From Gammaproteobacteria bacterium (GTDB lineage: Bacteria > Pseudomonadota > Gammaproteobacteria > Burkholderiales > Burkholderiaceae_B), in NCBI GenBank assembly GCA_018815245.1, contig JAHIXK010000010.1, positions 186,001 to 250,000 of the forward strand: 64,000 bases of DNA, written 5' to 3'. Below are positions 18,635 to 32,603 of the stretch, piece after piece. The notes under the pieces were generated by a model. It was not told where the DNA came from, did no database searches, and worked only from the letters and a program-made list of their open reading frames with translations. How positions within the stretch are numbered: position 1 is the first letter of the stretch; each line of letters begins with the position of its first letter. Both the position numbers and the translations under genes were made by a program.

Positions 18635-19001
18635 TGTTTTTCCCGCTGGGCATTTTGACAAAAGCCAAAGCCACATACTCCTTTTCAACAGGTGCAGGCA
18701 GTTTCCCGATCAGTGACTCTGCCTGACCTGTTAATTCAACATCCAGTTTGTCTTTGTTGTTCAACAGCATCGTCAGCTTGCCTGTGGCCTTGCTCATGTC
18801 GACCGGTTTGCCATGGTCACGGGCAAACAATTGAACGCCGTCGGGCCCGCTGACCAATTCAAATTGCACATGGCTGGCCTCGACCACAACGCCACCATGT
18901 TGAGGGTTCATGCTGTGATCATCTTTTTGTGCCCACACAGAATTTGAAGCAAAGGCCGCTGCCAGCGCAACGGCTGCCAGGAAGGATGTCAGTTTTTTCA
19001 T
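18609..19001 (-). CDS. Small periplasmic protein of the HME3-type efflux operon
   Basis: A 130-residue exported protein: signal peptide ending SVWAQ, then a mature domain rich in beta-prone segments (GGVVVEASHVQFELVSGPDGVQLFARDHGKPVDMS; LTMLLNNKDKLDVEL). Near the mature N-terminus is HSMNPQHGG, a possible metal-binding stretch. It is the last gene of the leftward efflux operon, 20 bp after the RND gene. I recognise the type from metal operons but can name no function. A periplasmic chaperone role is inference. Confidence 0.65.
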   Translation of the reverse strand: MKKLTSFLAAVALAAAFASNSVWAQKDDHSMNPQHGGVVVEASHVQFELVSGPDGVQLFARDHGKPVDMSKATGKLTMLLNNKDKLDVELTGQAESLIGKLPAPVEKEYVALAFVKMPSGKNITVRFQSK

Positions 19002-19021
19002 GCGTATTCTCCTTTGTGAAT

Positions 19022-22000
19022 TTACAACGCTTGCGCGTTTGAATCGTCAAGTAACTTCTCGGCATCTTTCCGGCCAAAAAGCCAAAACAATGCAGGCGTT
19101 AAAAAAGTATCCAGCAATGTTGAGCTGATCAAGCCACCAAAAATAACCACTGCCACCGGGTGCAAAATCTCGGTGCCTGGCCGCTCTGCCTCGAACAGCA
19201 AAGGCGCCAGTGCAAAGGCTGTAACAAGAGCGGTCATCAACACCGGGCTTAGGCGTTCCATCGACCCCCGCACAATCATGGCGCGATCAAAGTTTTCACC
19301 TTCGAACCGCATCAGGTTAATGTAATGGCTGATTTTCAGAATACCGTTGCGAACTGAAATCCCCGCCAGGGTAATAAAGCCAATCAAGGCAGCCACCGAC
19401 AAAGGCTGACCCGACAACCACAGCCCCAACACTGCACCCACCAAAGCCAGTGGAATATTGCCCATGATGATTAGCGAAAGCCGCATGGACTGGTAACGGC
19501 TGTACAGCACCGCAAACATCAAGGTGAGTGAAATAATCGACAAGAAGCCCACCAGGCGCGATGCTTCTTCTTGCGCCTCGAACTGCCCACCCAAGGTGAT
19601 GAAGTAGCCTTCAGGCAAATTAAAGCTGGCTGTGGTGGTGCGAATGTCTTCAACCACCTGCGACAAAGCCCGACCTTGTGCATTGGCAGAAATCACGATG
19701 CGGCGTTTTCCATCGTCACGGCTGATCTGGTTGGGGCCATCGCTGTCCTCAACCTGCGCCAACACCGACAAAGGCACTGCACCGTTGGGCGTTTGAATCA
19801 GAAGTTGCTTCAGTTCATCCAGGCCCCGGTCTTTCTCGGCCAACTTCAACACCAACGCGAAACGGCGGTTGCCTTCCACCACCTGCGTGATCTTTTCGCC
19901 TTCTACCAAGGCCTGCAAGGTGTGCAAAATTTCGGAAGCTGACACCCCGTATTGGGAAGCGGCATCATAATTCACACGCACCTTGATTTCCGGTGCCAAC
20001 ACCTGCTTTTCCACTTCAAGGTCGACCAACCCGTCAATCCGGGAAAGCTGTGCACGCAATTGCTCGGCTGTGCCACGAAGTGTGTCCAAATCTTCACCAA
20101 ACACCTTGATGGCAATTTGCGAACGCACGCCAGAAAGCATGTGATCCAGGCGGTGCGAAATGGGTTGCCCCACCGCGATGGCAGCAGGCAGGTTTTTCAG
20201 GCGGGCTCGAATGTCGGCATTGACCTCGTCCATCGAGCGTGTCATTTCCGATGCCGGCAGCAAACCAATGTCAAGTTCAGACACATGCACACCCTCTGCA
20301 TGTTCATCCAGCTCGGCACGGCCGCTTCGCCGGCCAATGTGCGTAATTTCCGGCACCTCGCTCAACAGTCGTTCGGCTTGCGTGGCCAGCGCAGCCGACT
20401 CTTCAAGCGTTACGCCAGGGTTCAGACGAATGCCCATCACCAGGCTGCCTTCATTGAAAGGCGGCAGAAAGGTTTTTGGAAAAAACGGCACTGAAACACC
20501 AGCCACCAGCACGGCAAGAAGGGCCGCAATCATGGCCGCTTTCGGCCGATTCAACACACCTTGCAAACTGCTGCTGTACCGAGCTTTCAACCAGGCCAGC
20601 ACCTTGGTGTCGCCGTGGTCCAGATTCTTGATTCGGGGCAACAGGTAATACGACAGCACCGGCGTTACCGTGACCGACACAACAAGCGATGCCAGCGTGG
20701 ACACAATAAATGCAATGCCAAGGGGTATGAACAATTTGCCCTCAATACCGGGCAAGGCAAACAATGGTATGAACACCAGCACAATAATGGCTGTTGCATA
20801 CACAATGCCGGTTCGCACCTCCAGGCTGGCTTTGCGTACCAGCGCCACCAAGTCAAACGCAGCACCAGGGTGTTTGGCACGTTGCTCTTTCAGGCGGCGA
20901 AGAATGTTTTCTACGTCCACCACAGCATCATCAACCAAACCACCAATGGCAATGGCCAGGCCACCCAGGGTCATGGTGTTGATCGACAAACCAAAGTAGT
21001 TGAACACCAAAGCGGTGATGAAAATTGAAACCGGAATGGCAGTCAGTGCAATCACTGTGGGGCGAAGGGTGCCCAAAAAGAAAAACAGCACCGCCGCCAC
21101 AAACACCGAAGCACCAATCAACTTGCCCTGGAGTGTGGTGATGGACGCTTCAATAAAGCTGGCTTGGCGAAAGGTAACGCGCGGGTCTTCCATGCCATCG
21201 GGCAGGCTGCCTTTCATCGCTGCCAAGGCTTCCTCGATATTCTTTGTCAGCTGGATGGTGTCTGAATCGGGTTGCTTTTGAATGCCCAGAATAACGGCTG
21301 GCCGGCCTTCATAGCCTGCATCACCACGCTTTACGGCTGCAGCAAATTCAACCGTTGCCACTTGCTTGAGCAACACGGATTGGCCATTGCGAGACCCCAC
21401 TGCCACATTGCGCAAATCGTCCAGCGAAGAAGTTCGGCCCAGGTTTCGAATCAGGTATTCACGACCGTTCAATGCCAAAAATCCGCCCGAGGTGTTGGAC
21501 GCAAAACCGCTCAAGGCACTTTGCAGGCTTTCGATGGTAATGCCCAGTTCGACCATTCGCTGCAAATTGGGCTGAACCTGAAACTGGCGCACCTCACCAC
21601 CAATTGGAATCACCTGCGCCACACCCTGGATAGACAACAAACGCGGCCGCAATACCCAATCGGCATACTCCCTGACTTCCATGGGCGAGAGCTTGTTGAC
21701 ATCAATCGGAATGGCGATCTGCATGATTTCGCCCATGATGGAACTGACCGGCCCCATGGTGGGGGTGAGCCCCGCGGGTATCGATTCTTCCATCGCACCC
21801 AAACGTTCCGACACCATTTGGCGGGCACGATAAATTTCGACATCCCAGCCAAAAGTGACATAGATGAAGGAAAGCCCCGCGCTTGACACAGAACGAACCA
21901 CCTCCACCCCAGGCAAACCGTTCAGCGTGGTTTCCAGTGGAAAGGTGATCAATTGTTCGACTTCTTCCGAAGCCATGCCACCCGCCTCGGTGATCACGGT

Positions 22001-22141
22001 GACTGTGGGTTTGTTCAAATCGGGAAACACATCGACCGGCGTTTGGGTCAGCGTGAACGCGCCGTAGAAGGTGAGAATAAGTGCACCCAGCAACACCAGC
22101 AGTCGGTTCTTCAGGCTGCTGTCAAGTAAGAATTGAAACAT
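19022..22141 (-). CDS. Heavy-metal RND efflux pump, HME3-like (substrate unassigned)
   Basis: This 1039-residue pump has the RND twelve-helix layout. The membrane signature GGLAIAIGGLVDDAVVDVENILRRL differs from HME1 (DFGxxxDGA) and HME4 (GAMVDAA) and resembles the HME3/HelA-like group with VDDAVVDVEN. The N-terminus (LKNRLLVLLGALILTFYGAFTLTQTPVDVFPDLNKPTVTVITEAGGMASEEVE in outline) is typical. It lacks the Met cluster of CusA. It sits in an operon with an MFP, an outer-membrane channel and His-rich exported proteins. The transported ion cannot be read from sequence; divalent cations or Cu are possible. Confidence 0.85.
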   Translation of the reverse strand: MFQFLLDSSLKNRLLVLLGALILTFYGAFTLTQTPVDVFPDLNKPTVTVITEAGGMASEEVEQLITFPLETTLNGLPGVEVVRSVSSAGLSFIYVTFGWDVEIYRARQMVSERLGAMEESIPAGLTPTMGPVSSIMGEIMQIAIPIDVNKLSPMEVREYADWVLRPRLLSIQGVAQVIPIGGEVRQFQVQPNLQRMVELGITIESLQSALSGFASNTSGGFLALNGREYLIRNLGRTSSLDDLRNVAVGSRNGQSVLLKQVATVEFAAAVKRGDAGYEGRPAVILGIQKQPDSDTIQLTKNIEEALAAMKGSLPDGMEDPRVTFRQASFIEASITTLQGKLIGASVFVAAVLFFFLGTLRPTVIALTAIPVSIFITALVFNYFGLSINTMTLGGLAIAIGGLVDDAVVDVENILRRLKEQRAKHPGAAFDLVALVRKASLEVRTGIVYATAIIVLVFIPLFALPGIEGKLFIPLGIAFIVSTLASLVVSVTVTPVLSYYLLPRIKNLDHGDTKVLAWLKARYSSSLQGVLNRPKAAMIAALLAVLVAGVSVPFFPKTFLPPFNEGSLVMGIRLNPGVTLEESAALATQAERLLSEVPEITHIGRRSGRAELDEHAEGVHVSELDIGLLPASEMTRSMDEVNADIRARLKNLPAAIAVGQPISHRLDHMLSGVRSQIAIKVFGEDLDTLRGTAEQLRAQLSRIDGLVDLEVEKQVLAPEIKVRVNYDAASQYGVSASEILHTLQALVEGEKITQVVEGNRRFALVLKLAEKDRGLDELKQLLIQTPNGAVPLSVLAQVEDSDGPNQISRDDGKRRIVISANAQGRALSQVVEDIRTTTASFNLPEGYFITLGGQFEAQEEASRLVGFLSIISLTLMFAVLYSRYQSMRLSLIIMGNIPLALVGAVLGLWLSGQPLSVAALIGFITLAGISVRNGILKISHYINLMRFEGENFDRAMIVRGSMERLSPVLMTALVTAFALAPLLFEAERPGTEILHPVAVVIFGGLISSTLLDTFLTPALFWLFGRKDAEKLLDDSNAQAL

Positions 22142-22168
22142 CTTATGCGCCTTTCTTAGCGAACTTGC

Positions 22169-23305
22169 TCATCGAATCTGGTTAATCAAGGTTGCGCCCT
22201 GAGTCACCACACGGTCGTAGGCCTTCAAACCACTCTTGACCAGCACACGCTGGCCGTCCAGCGACTCGGTCGTCACCACGCGCGGCTCGAATGTTTCCGG
22301 TTCCACTTTGACCCAGACAATGGTCTGATTGGCGGCGTTTTTCACCAAGGCAGCACTGGCAACCGCAATGCCTTCGGTTTTTTCGGTTTGTTCTGCAAAC
22401 ACCTTCAGCAGTTGCCCTGTGGAGAACCGGGCATTCTTCAACGCACGGTTTTCAAAGGCAAGGGTCAATGACTGATCACGTACGGCACCGGCGGCACCCA
22501 GGTAATTCAGTTCAATGGATTGTTCGCCGTGGTTTTGATCCGCCAGAAACACCTTGGCACCACTGAATGCTGGCGGCGTACCGCCCCCAAACCAGGCTGC
22601 ATCAATGCGAACCACGCTGGGGTTGACCACTTCAAACACCAGGGCACCGGCATCAAATACCTTGCCAGAAACTGCGGCGCTGCTTGCCAGCACGCCTTGA
22701 GTAGGTGCGCGCAGGGTTTCCCTCGCGCCAATGCCACCGGCCAGCGCTGCCACTTGCCCTTTCAGGCTTTGTACTTCACTTGCAGCGGCGTCCACTTCTT
22801 TTTTGGGAATGGTGTCTTGCAATTGTTGAACCCGTTGCAGGCGGCTTTCTGCCAACACCAGTTGTGCTTTCAATTGCGCAAGCTGGGCCTGTTGGCCAGA
22901 CCTTTCAAGCGGGGCCTGGCTGGCGACAATAAAGCCCAGCACCTCGCCCTTCTTCACGGCTTGTCCAAGTTGGGGCACACCTTGTGAAGTCGGTTCAAAA
23001 CGGCCGCCCGTGCTTGTTTGAACCACGCCACCACTTTGCGGATCAAGTACCACCTTGCCATTCAATTCAATCACTTGGGCATGTTGTTCAAGCAGTGTGG
23101 GGGTGGTGCGCACGCTCAGTTGGCGTTGCGCGGGTTTGGGCAAGAAAACTTCGCCAGTGGACATGCGGCGTGGCCCATCGCCAGCCACAGCGGCAGGCGC
23201 TTCATCGCCATGGTCGTGGCCGGGGCCAGCCCAACTTGTGAAAGGAAGCAGCAAAACAGTTGCCACCACAGAAAAAGCAAATGCGCGTTTAACAGTGTGT
23301 GCCAT
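22169..23305 (-). CDS. Efflux RND periplasmic adaptor subunit with His-rich N-terminus
   Basis: A 378-residue HlyD/CzcB-type membrane fusion protein. The signal peptide ends TSWA and is followed at once by GPGHDHGDEAPA, a potential metal-binding leader. Then come the barrel (LNGKVVLDPQSGGVVQTSTGGRFE), a short coiled-coil hairpin (about 125-185, QQAQLAQLKAQLVLAESRLQRVQQL) and the distal barrel. The leader is nearly the same as in the neighbouring 23308 gene. It lies 27 bp before the RND gene, so it is its adaptor. CzcB-like in build, but the substrate is unassigned. Confidence 0.85.
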   Translation of the reverse strand: MAHTVKRAFAFSVVATVLLLPFTSWAGPGHDHGDEAPAAVAGDGPRRMSTGEVFLPKPAQRQLSVRTTPTLLEQHAQVIELNGKVVLDPQSGGVVQTSTGGRFEPTSQGVPQLGQAVKKGEVLGFIVASQAPLERSGQQAQLAQLKAQLVLAESRLQRVQQLQDTIPKKEVDAAASEVQSLKGQVAALAGGIGARETLRAPTQGVLASSAAVSGKVFDAGALVFEVVNPSVVRIDAAWFGGGTPPAFSGAKVFLADQNHGEQSIELNYLGAAGAVRDQSLTLAFENRALKNARFSTGQLLKVFAEQTEKTEGIAVASAALVKNAANQTIVWVKVEPETFEPRVVTTESLDGQRVLVKSGLKAYDRVVTQGATLINQIR

Positions 23306-23307
23306 GC

Positions 23308-23838
23308 TCAGTTTACTCCTTTGCTGCTGCGGCGTTTCATGAACACCGTGACCAAACCCAAAGCCAGCAACGCGAGTGCACCCAAGGCAAGGTATTCAAA
23401 CAGGTGCCCGTGCTCATCGGTGGCATGGTCATCGTCCCCATGGGCTTCACCCAGCACCAATTCACCGGCCAGAATGTCTATGCTGTCACCTGTAGCAATG
23501 GTCAGCGCCACCGCCACGGTTGTATTGGCCATGGCATCGGGCAACACGGCATCAAACTCGCCTTCCGCATGCAATTCCAAGGGTACTTTTTCGCCGTTCA
23601 ATTCAAGTTCCAGGGTGGCGTCTTTCACTGGTGCATTGGTGGCGGCGTGGTCGACAAAAATTTCAAGTGTGCTGCCTTTCAAAATGCCGACAGCTTCAAA
23701 CAAATCGGATTCCATCAACACACGAGGCGATGCCTCACCTGCAACCGCAGGTGCCTCTTCGCCGTGGTCATGGCCGGGGCCGGCCAGTGCAAACATGCTG
23801 CTGGCCAACAAAGACAAAAAAAGAATCGTTTTTTTCAT
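23308..23838 (-). CDS. His-rich exported, membrane-anchored accessory protein
   Basis: A 176-residue protein: signal peptide ending FALA, the leader GPGHDHGEEAPAVAGE shared with the next gene, a beta-rich middle domain of about 100 residues, a His/Asp cluster (EAHGDDDHATDEHGH, about 132-146) and a C-terminal membrane helix with a basic tail (KRRSSKG). It would expose metal-binding segments in the periplasm while anchored to the inner membrane. The start overlaps the end of the outer-membrane gene by 4 bp (ATGA). The adaptor begins 2 bp after its stop. I know no characterised homologue. Confidence 0.7.
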   Translation of the reverse strand: MKKTILFLSLLASSMFALAGPGHDHGEEAPAVAGEASPRVLMESDLFEAVGILKGSTLEIFVDHAATNAPVKDATLELELNGEKVPLELHAEGEFDAVLPDAMANTTVAVALTIATGDSIDILAGELVLGEAHGDDDHATDEHGHLFEYLALGALALLALGLVTVFMKRRSSKGVN

Positions 23839-25073
23839 GGTGCTTGCTCGGGTAACAAACCAAGTGCCTGCCGAAGGGCAGACACTTTGGTCGAATATTC
23901 AACGGTTGATTTTTTGGCCAGTCGTTCGGCCTCGAAGGCTTGTTGCTCAAAACGCAACAGCGTGGGCAAATCGGTTTCACCCAGGCTAAATGATTGCTGG
24001 TACAGGCTGTAAACCTGTCGCGCCAGTTCCGCTTGCGTTTGTGCATTGGCTTGCAGTTTCTCAAACCACTCGACATTGGTGCGCGCAGCACTGGCTTGTG
24101 CTTTCAAGGTTGTGTCCAGGCGCTTCAACCGAACCTGCGCTTCGGTTTCATCTGCGCGGGCCGCCAGCAAACGGCTGTCATATTCCGCACTTGAACCCAG
24201 CGGAATACGGGTGGACAACACCAGCGACTTTTCATTGGGCGCGGCAAAAGCTGCGCGGTCATTCACCAGCGCCAAACCCAATTCCGGATTGTCTCGTTTT
24301 TGAATGGCAACCAGGTCGGCCCGGCTTTGCTGAACAGCAACGTCGCCTTGCAAGGCTTGATAGGCAGGGTGATCCTGAACATCATTCTCGGCGCTGACTG
24401 GCAAGGGTTCACGGTCCTCGCTGCCCAGTGCACCAACAGGCAAGCCCGTTACCTCGGTGAATTCAGCCCCCACAGCAGACAGGGCCGACAAGGCCCGGGC
24501 AAACTCAGCTTGGGCTTGCGCATGCAAAGCGGTGGCTTGCAGCAAATCGGCCTTGGCCAAATCGCCCGCATCCACGCGTTTTTGTACATCGTCCATCAGC
24601 TTTTCTGAACCTGCCAAACGCGCTTGGGCAATTTCCACATCCAGGTGCGCTGCCAGCGTGTTCCAGTACACCAGCCGAACCTGCCCAGCCAACTCCAGTT
24701 TCAGTGCGTCAAAGCGCAACTGACCAGTTTGCAGTTCGGCCTGGCGAACATTCTGGTTCTGGCTGCGCTCATTCCACAACCACAGCGGTGCGCTAATGCC
24801 CAACTCGGTTTCCCGCAAGCCCTGGTTGTCGAAATTGCGGTCACTTCGGTACGATCCCTCCAGCGACAATGGCCCTGCGCTTAAGCGATTGGCATGGCGT
24901 CGCCCTGCTTTCAGGGCCTCAATGCGCTGCCCCTGCACACGCAAAGAAGGATCATTTTCAAGTGCCGATTGATAAATTTGGGCAATCGACACACTGGTTT
25001 CTTGGGCTTGTGCCCAAGGCGCTGCAACAATTGAAATGCAGGCCCAAAGCACCACGCGCAGTGGTGAATTCAT
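23835..25073 (-). CDS. TolC-family outer-membrane efflux protein
   Basis: The outer-membrane channel of the HME3-like pump. The start is set at ATG 25073 (MNSPLRVVLWA), giving a signal peptide ending AQAQ; a longer in-frame extension to 25121 precedes it without family resemblance. The 412-residue protein contains two OEP repeats, each with long amphipathic helices (ENDPSLRVQGQRIEALKAGR; YSLYQQSFSLGETDLPTLLRFEQQAFEAE). It is CzcC-like in size. It follows the small His-rich gene by 62 bp and overlaps the next gene by 4 bp. Confidence 0.85.
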   Translation of the reverse strand: MNSPLRVVLWACISIVAAPWAQAQETSVSIAQIYQSALENDPSLRVQGQRIEALKAGRRHANRLSAGPLSLEGSYRSDRNFDNQGLRETELGISAPLWLWNERSQNQNVRQAELQTGQLRFDALKLELAGQVRLVYWNTLAAHLDVEIAQARLAGSEKLMDDVQKRVDAGDLAKADLLQATALHAQAQAEFARALSALSAVGAEFTEVTGLPVGALGSEDREPLPVSAENDVQDHPAYQALQGDVAVQQSRADLVAIQKRDNPELGLALVNDRAAFAAPNEKSLVLSTRIPLGSSAEYDSRLLAARADETEAQVRLKRLDTTLKAQASAARTNVEWFEKLQANAQTQAELARQVYSLYQQSFSLGETDLPTLLRFEQQAFEAERLAKKSTVEYSTKVSALRQALGLLPEQAP

Positions 25074-25135
25074 GGTTAAAACTCCGTGAACAAGTGAAAT
25101 TCCCCCACACATGGGGGACACAGGTCAAAACGGAA

Positions 25136-25507
25136 TCAACACCAATTCGGGCGTTCTATGCGGGAATAGTAGCTGGACGTGGAAAGTGCGGGAACAGACG
25201 ACAATTCGTCGTATTGAAGGTCGGGCTGTAAATCACCCAACACACCGGGCAACACCACGGCGAAGTGGCCAGTGCAGTGGTGGTGGTGATCCGATTCAGT
25301 GGAATCGGCGGTGGTGTTATTGTGCTTGAATGGATGCTCGTGATCATGATCATGCTCATGAACCATATCCGACAGGCTTGGCAAGTGGCCTTTTTCAAGA
25401 CCGTTTGATTCTGCCGCAGACACGTGAACGTGATAAAGCTCCACTGCAGCCCACAAGGACTGTAGCGGCAGCAGCAGCATGAGCACGCAAAAGCAGATTT
25501 TTTTCAT
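25136..25507 (-). CDS. CzcI-like His-rich exported protein (leftward operon)
   Basis: A 123-residue small protein with signal peptide (KKICFCVLMLLLPLQSLWA) and a mature part rich in His: HEHDHDHEHPFKH and SDHHHHCTGHF. The opening LLLPLQSLWA followed by a His-rich segment and one Cys-His motif resembles CzcI of Cupriavidus, a small periplasmic protein in front of czcCBA. It leads the leftward RND operon, 62 bp before the channel gene. It stands back to back with a second CzcI-like gene. Metal buffering or sensing in the periplasm is the likely role, by inference. Confidence 0.7.
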   Translation of the reverse strand: MKKICFCVLMLLLPLQSLWAAVELYHVHVSAAESNGLEKGHLPSLSDMVHEHDHDHEHPFKHNNTTADSTESDHHHHCTGHFAVVLPGVLGDLQPDLQYDELSSVPALSTSSYYSRIERPNWC

Positions 25508-25598
25508 CCCGCTAAGACTACCACAATTTCGTTTTGTTCAACTTCATGCCAATTTACCCAGCATCCTACTCAAACCCGCAGGCGCGAAACATCCGCGA

Positions 25599-25628
25599 TT
25601 GACAGCAATGCAAACTGGGTGGTTTAAT
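25599..25628 (+). promoter_or_regulatory. Candidate sigma-70 promoter for czcI
   Basis: TTGACA (25599-25604), an 18-base spacer, then TTTAAT (25623-25628). The expected transcription start is about 25635, which is the A of the czcI ATG, so the transcript could be leaderless. Match to consensus is 6/6 and 5/6. Confidence 0.5.
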
Positions 25629-25634
25629 CCAGTA

Positions 25635-25967
25635 ATGATCCGCTCGTTGACCTTCTTTCTTCTCATGGTTTTCATTCCGCTTCAAGCCTCCTGGGCTGTG
25701 GCGGCAAATTACCTTGGGCACGACGAACAGGGGCAGCAAACTGCACACTTTGGCCACCATCAAGATGAGCACAACGACGACGAACGGCAGTTGCCACAGC
25801 AGCACCACGATCATTCTCACTCCGCTGGCTTCGTTGGGTGTTTCGCGGGTACGGTGCAAGGTGCTGTGATCGACTTCACGTCGCCCCGCCCCAGAGCAAA
25901 TCTTTCGAAGTACTCTTTCTTCTGTCAAACCCGCCCCGAACGGCCCAAGTGGCCTGTGTCTGCCTGA
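25635..25967 (+). CDS. czcI: CzcI-like His-rich exported protein
   Basis: A 110-residue protein. ATG 25635 gives a signal peptide (RSLTFFLLMVFIPLQASWA), then His-rich segments (HFGHHQDEHNDDE; QQHHDHSHSAGFVGCF) and an Arg/Pro-rich tail. The pattern LxxxPLQxSWA plus a His-rich domain and a single Cys block matches CzcI of Cupriavidus czc operons. It stands 91 bp upstream of czcC on the same strand. Upstream in-frame codons reach 25479 but would put sequence before the signal peptide, so the short form is preferred. Confidence 0.72.
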   Translation: MIRSLTFFLLMVFIPLQASWAVAANYLGHDEQGQQTAHFGHHQDEHNDDERQLPQQHHDHSHSAGFVGCFAGTVQGAVIDFTSPRPRANLSKYSFFCQTRPERPKWPVSA

Positions 25968-26058
25968 TTCCGGCGACACGATACCTGTCTTTACACTTCA
26001 TTAAACGACCGCGTTAATTCGTCTCGCCGATTCTTTCCTTTGTACACCGGAGAAATCG

Positions 26059-27348
26059 ATGCGAAAAATATTGCTAACGCTTGCTGCGTCCGCGTTGCTG
26101 CCCAGTGCCACCATGGCCGAAGGCAACACAACCCAGTACACCAATAGTGGTGTTACATCCCAATCCGGGCAAGCCAGCTTGCCGCGGATGACAAACATCA
26201 AGCTGAGCAACGCGCTTGAAAAAGCCTATGCGGCCAACCCCGAGCTGGCAACAGCCCGAAATGCGCTTCTGGCGCAGGATGGCACCGTGCTTCAAGCCGA
26301 AACCCGCCCCAACCCTGAACTGCAAGCTTTGCTTGAGGACACGCGAAGCGCGACCAGAACCAGCACCTTGCAACTGAACCAGCGCATTGAACTGGGTGGA
26401 AAGCGTTCCGCCCGAATGGATGCAGCAGAGCACGGCAAAGCCCTTGCTCAAGCGGAACTTGAAATTGTACGGGCTGGCGTACAAACCGAAGTCACTTCTG
26501 CTTTTTACGACACCCTGGTTGCACAGGAACGTGTTCGGCTCGCCCAATCTTCCATCGATCTGGCTCAAAGTGCCCTGCGTGCTGCGCAAAAAAGAGTAGA
26601 GGCGGGCAAAGTATCGCCTGTTGAGGCCACCAAAGCGGGCATTGCGCTGGCTGGGGCTCGCGTGGACCATGCACGCGCTGAAAGCGCCCTCAAATCATCC
26701 CGAAAACGCTTGGCCACCGCCATGGGCGAACCGCAGGTTAATTTTGAAACCGTGGACGGAAATCTTGAAACCCTGCCTGATCTGCCTGAGATCGAAACGC
26801 TCGAAAGCCGGCTGATGCAATCCCCTGCCTACAAAAAGGCCCAAATTGAAGTAGACCGCCGCCAGGCCATCAGCGAAGTGGAACGCAGCAAAGGGGTGCC
26901 CGATGTAACGGTGAGCCTTGGAGGGCGAAAAAACGAGGAACTTGGCTTGAACCAGGCCATTTTGGGGGTGTCCATTCCCATTCCTGTTTTTGACCGCAAC
27001 CAGGGCAATTTGCTTGAATCACTGCGACGCGCCGACCAGGCCAAAGACGAACTGACCGCAACGCAACTCCGATTGTCGCGAGACCTTGCCGCGGCCTATG
27101 AAAACCTGAATGCGTCCCGACAGGAATTTCTTTCATGGCGTGACAACATTTTACCCAGCGCACAAAGCGCTTACGACGCTGCAAGCAAAGGTTTTGAAAT
27201 GGGCAAATTCAGTTTTCTGGAGGTGTTGGACGCACAACGCACTTTGTTTGACGCCTTGGCGCAAAGCCAGCAATCGCTCGCCCTGTCCCACCGGTATGCC
27301 GCCGAACTGCAAGGGATTCTTGGGCAAACACCAGCCAATATTCAGTAG
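26059..27348 (+). CDS. czcC: Co/Zn/Cd efflux outer-membrane protein CzcC
   Basis: A TolC-family channel of 429 residues. Signal peptide ends TMAEG; two OEP repeats follow, with LNQRIELGGKRSARMDAAE, a characteristic CzcC/CusC-type block, at about 112-130. The second repeat ends with KFSFLEVLDAQRTLFDA. GGAG lies eight bases before ATG 26059. czcB begins 12 bp after the stop. As first structural gene of czcCBA it forms the exit duct for the CzcA pump. Confidence 0.92.
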   Translation: MRKILLTLAASALLPSATMAEGNTTQYTNSGVTSQSGQASLPRMTNIKLSNALEKAYAANPELATARNALLAQDGTVLQAETRPNPELQALLEDTRSATRTSTLQLNQRIELGGKRSARMDAAEHGKALAQAELEIVRAGVQTEVTSAFYDTLVAQERVRLAQSSIDLAQSALRAAQKRVEAGKVSPVEATKAGIALAGARVDHARAESALKSSRKRLATAMGEPQVNFETVDGNLETLPDLPEIETLESRLMQSPAYKKAQIEVDRRQAISEVERSKGVPDVTVSLGGRKNEELGLNQAILGVSIPIPVFDRNQGNLLESLRRADQAKDELTATQLRLSRDLAAAYENLNASRQEFLSWRDNILPSAQSAYDAASKGFEMGKFSFLEVLDAQRTLFDALAQSQQSLALSHRYAAELQGILGQTPANIQ

Positions 27349-27360
27349 GACCAAACAATC

Positions 27361-32090
<4,730 letters not shown>

Positions 32091-32099
32091 GTTGCCAAC

Positions 32100-32456
32100 A
32101 TGGGCTGGATTATCTTCAAATACCTTACCACCGCAGGCCTTGTGGTTCTTATTTCCGAGGTGGCCAAGCGCAGCGACAAACTGGGCGCGTTGATCGCAGC
32201 GCTACCCATGGTCACTGTGCTAACACTGATTTGGCTTGTCATTGAAAAGGCCCCGGAGGAAAAAATTGCGAACCACGCCTATTTTACGTTCTGGTATGTG
32301 TTGCCCACCCTGCCCATGTTTTTGGCATTCCCTTGGCTGTTGCCCCGAACGGGATTTGTTTTGGCCCTGGCAAGCAGTGCCTTACTGACGGCTGCCTGCT
32401 TCTTGCTGGTGGTAAAAGTGGCTGCGGGTTTTGGTGTTCAGCTTTGGTTTAAATAG
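32100..32456 (+). CDS. Small membrane protein, DUF3147-like
   Basis: A 118-residue, four-helix inner-membrane protein. The block LVVLISEVAKRSDKLGALIAALPMVTVL resembles the DUF3147 family (EVAKRS ... GALIASLP). It begins 10 bp after the czcA stop, so it probably belongs to the czc transcript. No metal-binding residues stand out. The function is unknown; related small proteins occur at the end of metal efflux operons. Confidence 0.7.
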   Translation: MGWIIFKYLTTAGLVVLISEVAKRSDKLGALIAALPMVTVLTLIWLVIEKAPEEKIANHAYFTFWYVLPTLPMFLAFPWLLPRTGFVLALASSALLTAACFLLVVKVAAGFGVQLWFK

Positions 32457-32603
32457 CGAGTAAATGCCATGGATGCAGGACATTGAACAACAGCCGGGCT
32501 TTGATTTTTGATTCAGGTGGAGACAAGGCCTGAACGGCACTAATTTTCCCCTAAGTGTCACTGCATACCATTAATGCACCGTGACACACAAAAGGGGAAC
32601 AAG

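Noticed and set aside
19571-20494. + strand frames opposite the HME3-like RND gene
   Set aside because: Shadow frames; the minus-strand pump explains the codon pattern over the full length.
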